Positions 32,994 through 33,028 of a DNA stretch of 33,028 nucleotides are shown here, one piece after another. The notes under the pieces were generated by a model. The model did no database searches. It was not told the origin of the DNA and saw only the letters and a program-made list of their open reading frames with translations. The DNA comes from an uncultured Clostridia bacterium. GTDB taxonomy: Bacteria; Bacillota; Clostridia; Christensenellales; UBA1242. Made by a program: the position numbers and the translations under genes. Position 1 is the first letter of the stretch, and each line of letters begins with the position of its first letter. The DNA lies in NCBI GenBank assembly GCA_930979925.1, contig CAKNIB010000012.1, forward strand, positions 1-33,028, written 5' to 3'.

Positions 32994-33028
32994 TTAAGTC
33001 CTCCTCAAAAAATTAAAATTTCTTTTCT

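Overview
The window looks like a chromosomal segment of a low-GC Bacillota (Clostridia-like) bacterium. The evidence is AT-rich DNA, strong AAGGAG-type ribosome binding sites, an AddAB rather than RecBCD repair helicase-nuclease, a MobL-type relaxase and a BspA-type leucine-rich repeat surface protein. No gene in the window allows a species call.

Left part (1-12974), mostly backbone. A long non-coding region (1-791) ends two upstream transcripts. It then carries a textbook promoter (TTGACA, 17 bp, TACAAT) whose spacer contains nine consecutive G, followed by a run of perfect inverted repeats, one formed by two head-to-head DnaA-box sequences. This leader precedes a secreted or anchored BspA-like repeat protein (792-3467). 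Next come an unrecognised protein on the minus strand, a Myb/SANT-like DNA-binding protein with a coiled-coil tail, and an operon of addB, addA and a DEDD-type exonuclease. A tRNA-Ile(GAT) gene with its own promoter closes this part.

Central part (13007-29486), an integrated mobilizable element of about 16.4 kb. It lies between tRNA-Ile and a 36-bp exact copy of the tRNA 3' half (anticodon loop to T arm). From the tRNA end it carries tyrosine integrase and excisionase, a structured inverted repeat, a MobL-family relaxase with a small partner protein, and a non-coding array of about six degenerate repeats of roughly 88 bp. Two defence-like cargo blocks follow. The first is a type I restriction-modification operon: half-length S protein, hsdM, TIR-like effector, hsdS, DUF4160-like protein, hsdR, YgjP-like metallopeptidase. 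It is preceded by a frameshifted DUF3892-like gene and a divergent candidate small RNA. The second is a GNAT acetyltransferase, Fic protein and PIN-like nuclease operon with a leaderless-looking promoter. Integrase-type direct repeats are present at both element ends.

Right part (29487-33028), start of a second related element. The sequence right of the repeated tRNA fragment does not fit the acceptor stem of the intact tRNA. It shares a 16-bp end motif with the first element and leads to a second, closely related integrase-excisionase pair. Two cargo genes (DUF1848 and a methyltransferase-like protein) sit between its end and its integrase. This suggests two related elements in tandem at one tRNA locus, the second running out of the window.

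The most interesting signals are the poly-G promoter with its hairpin-rich leader, the restriction operon with a TIR-like effector and an extra half-S subunit, the GNAT-Fic-PIN operon, the 88-bp repeat array and the candidate small RNA. All functions are read from sequence motifs only.
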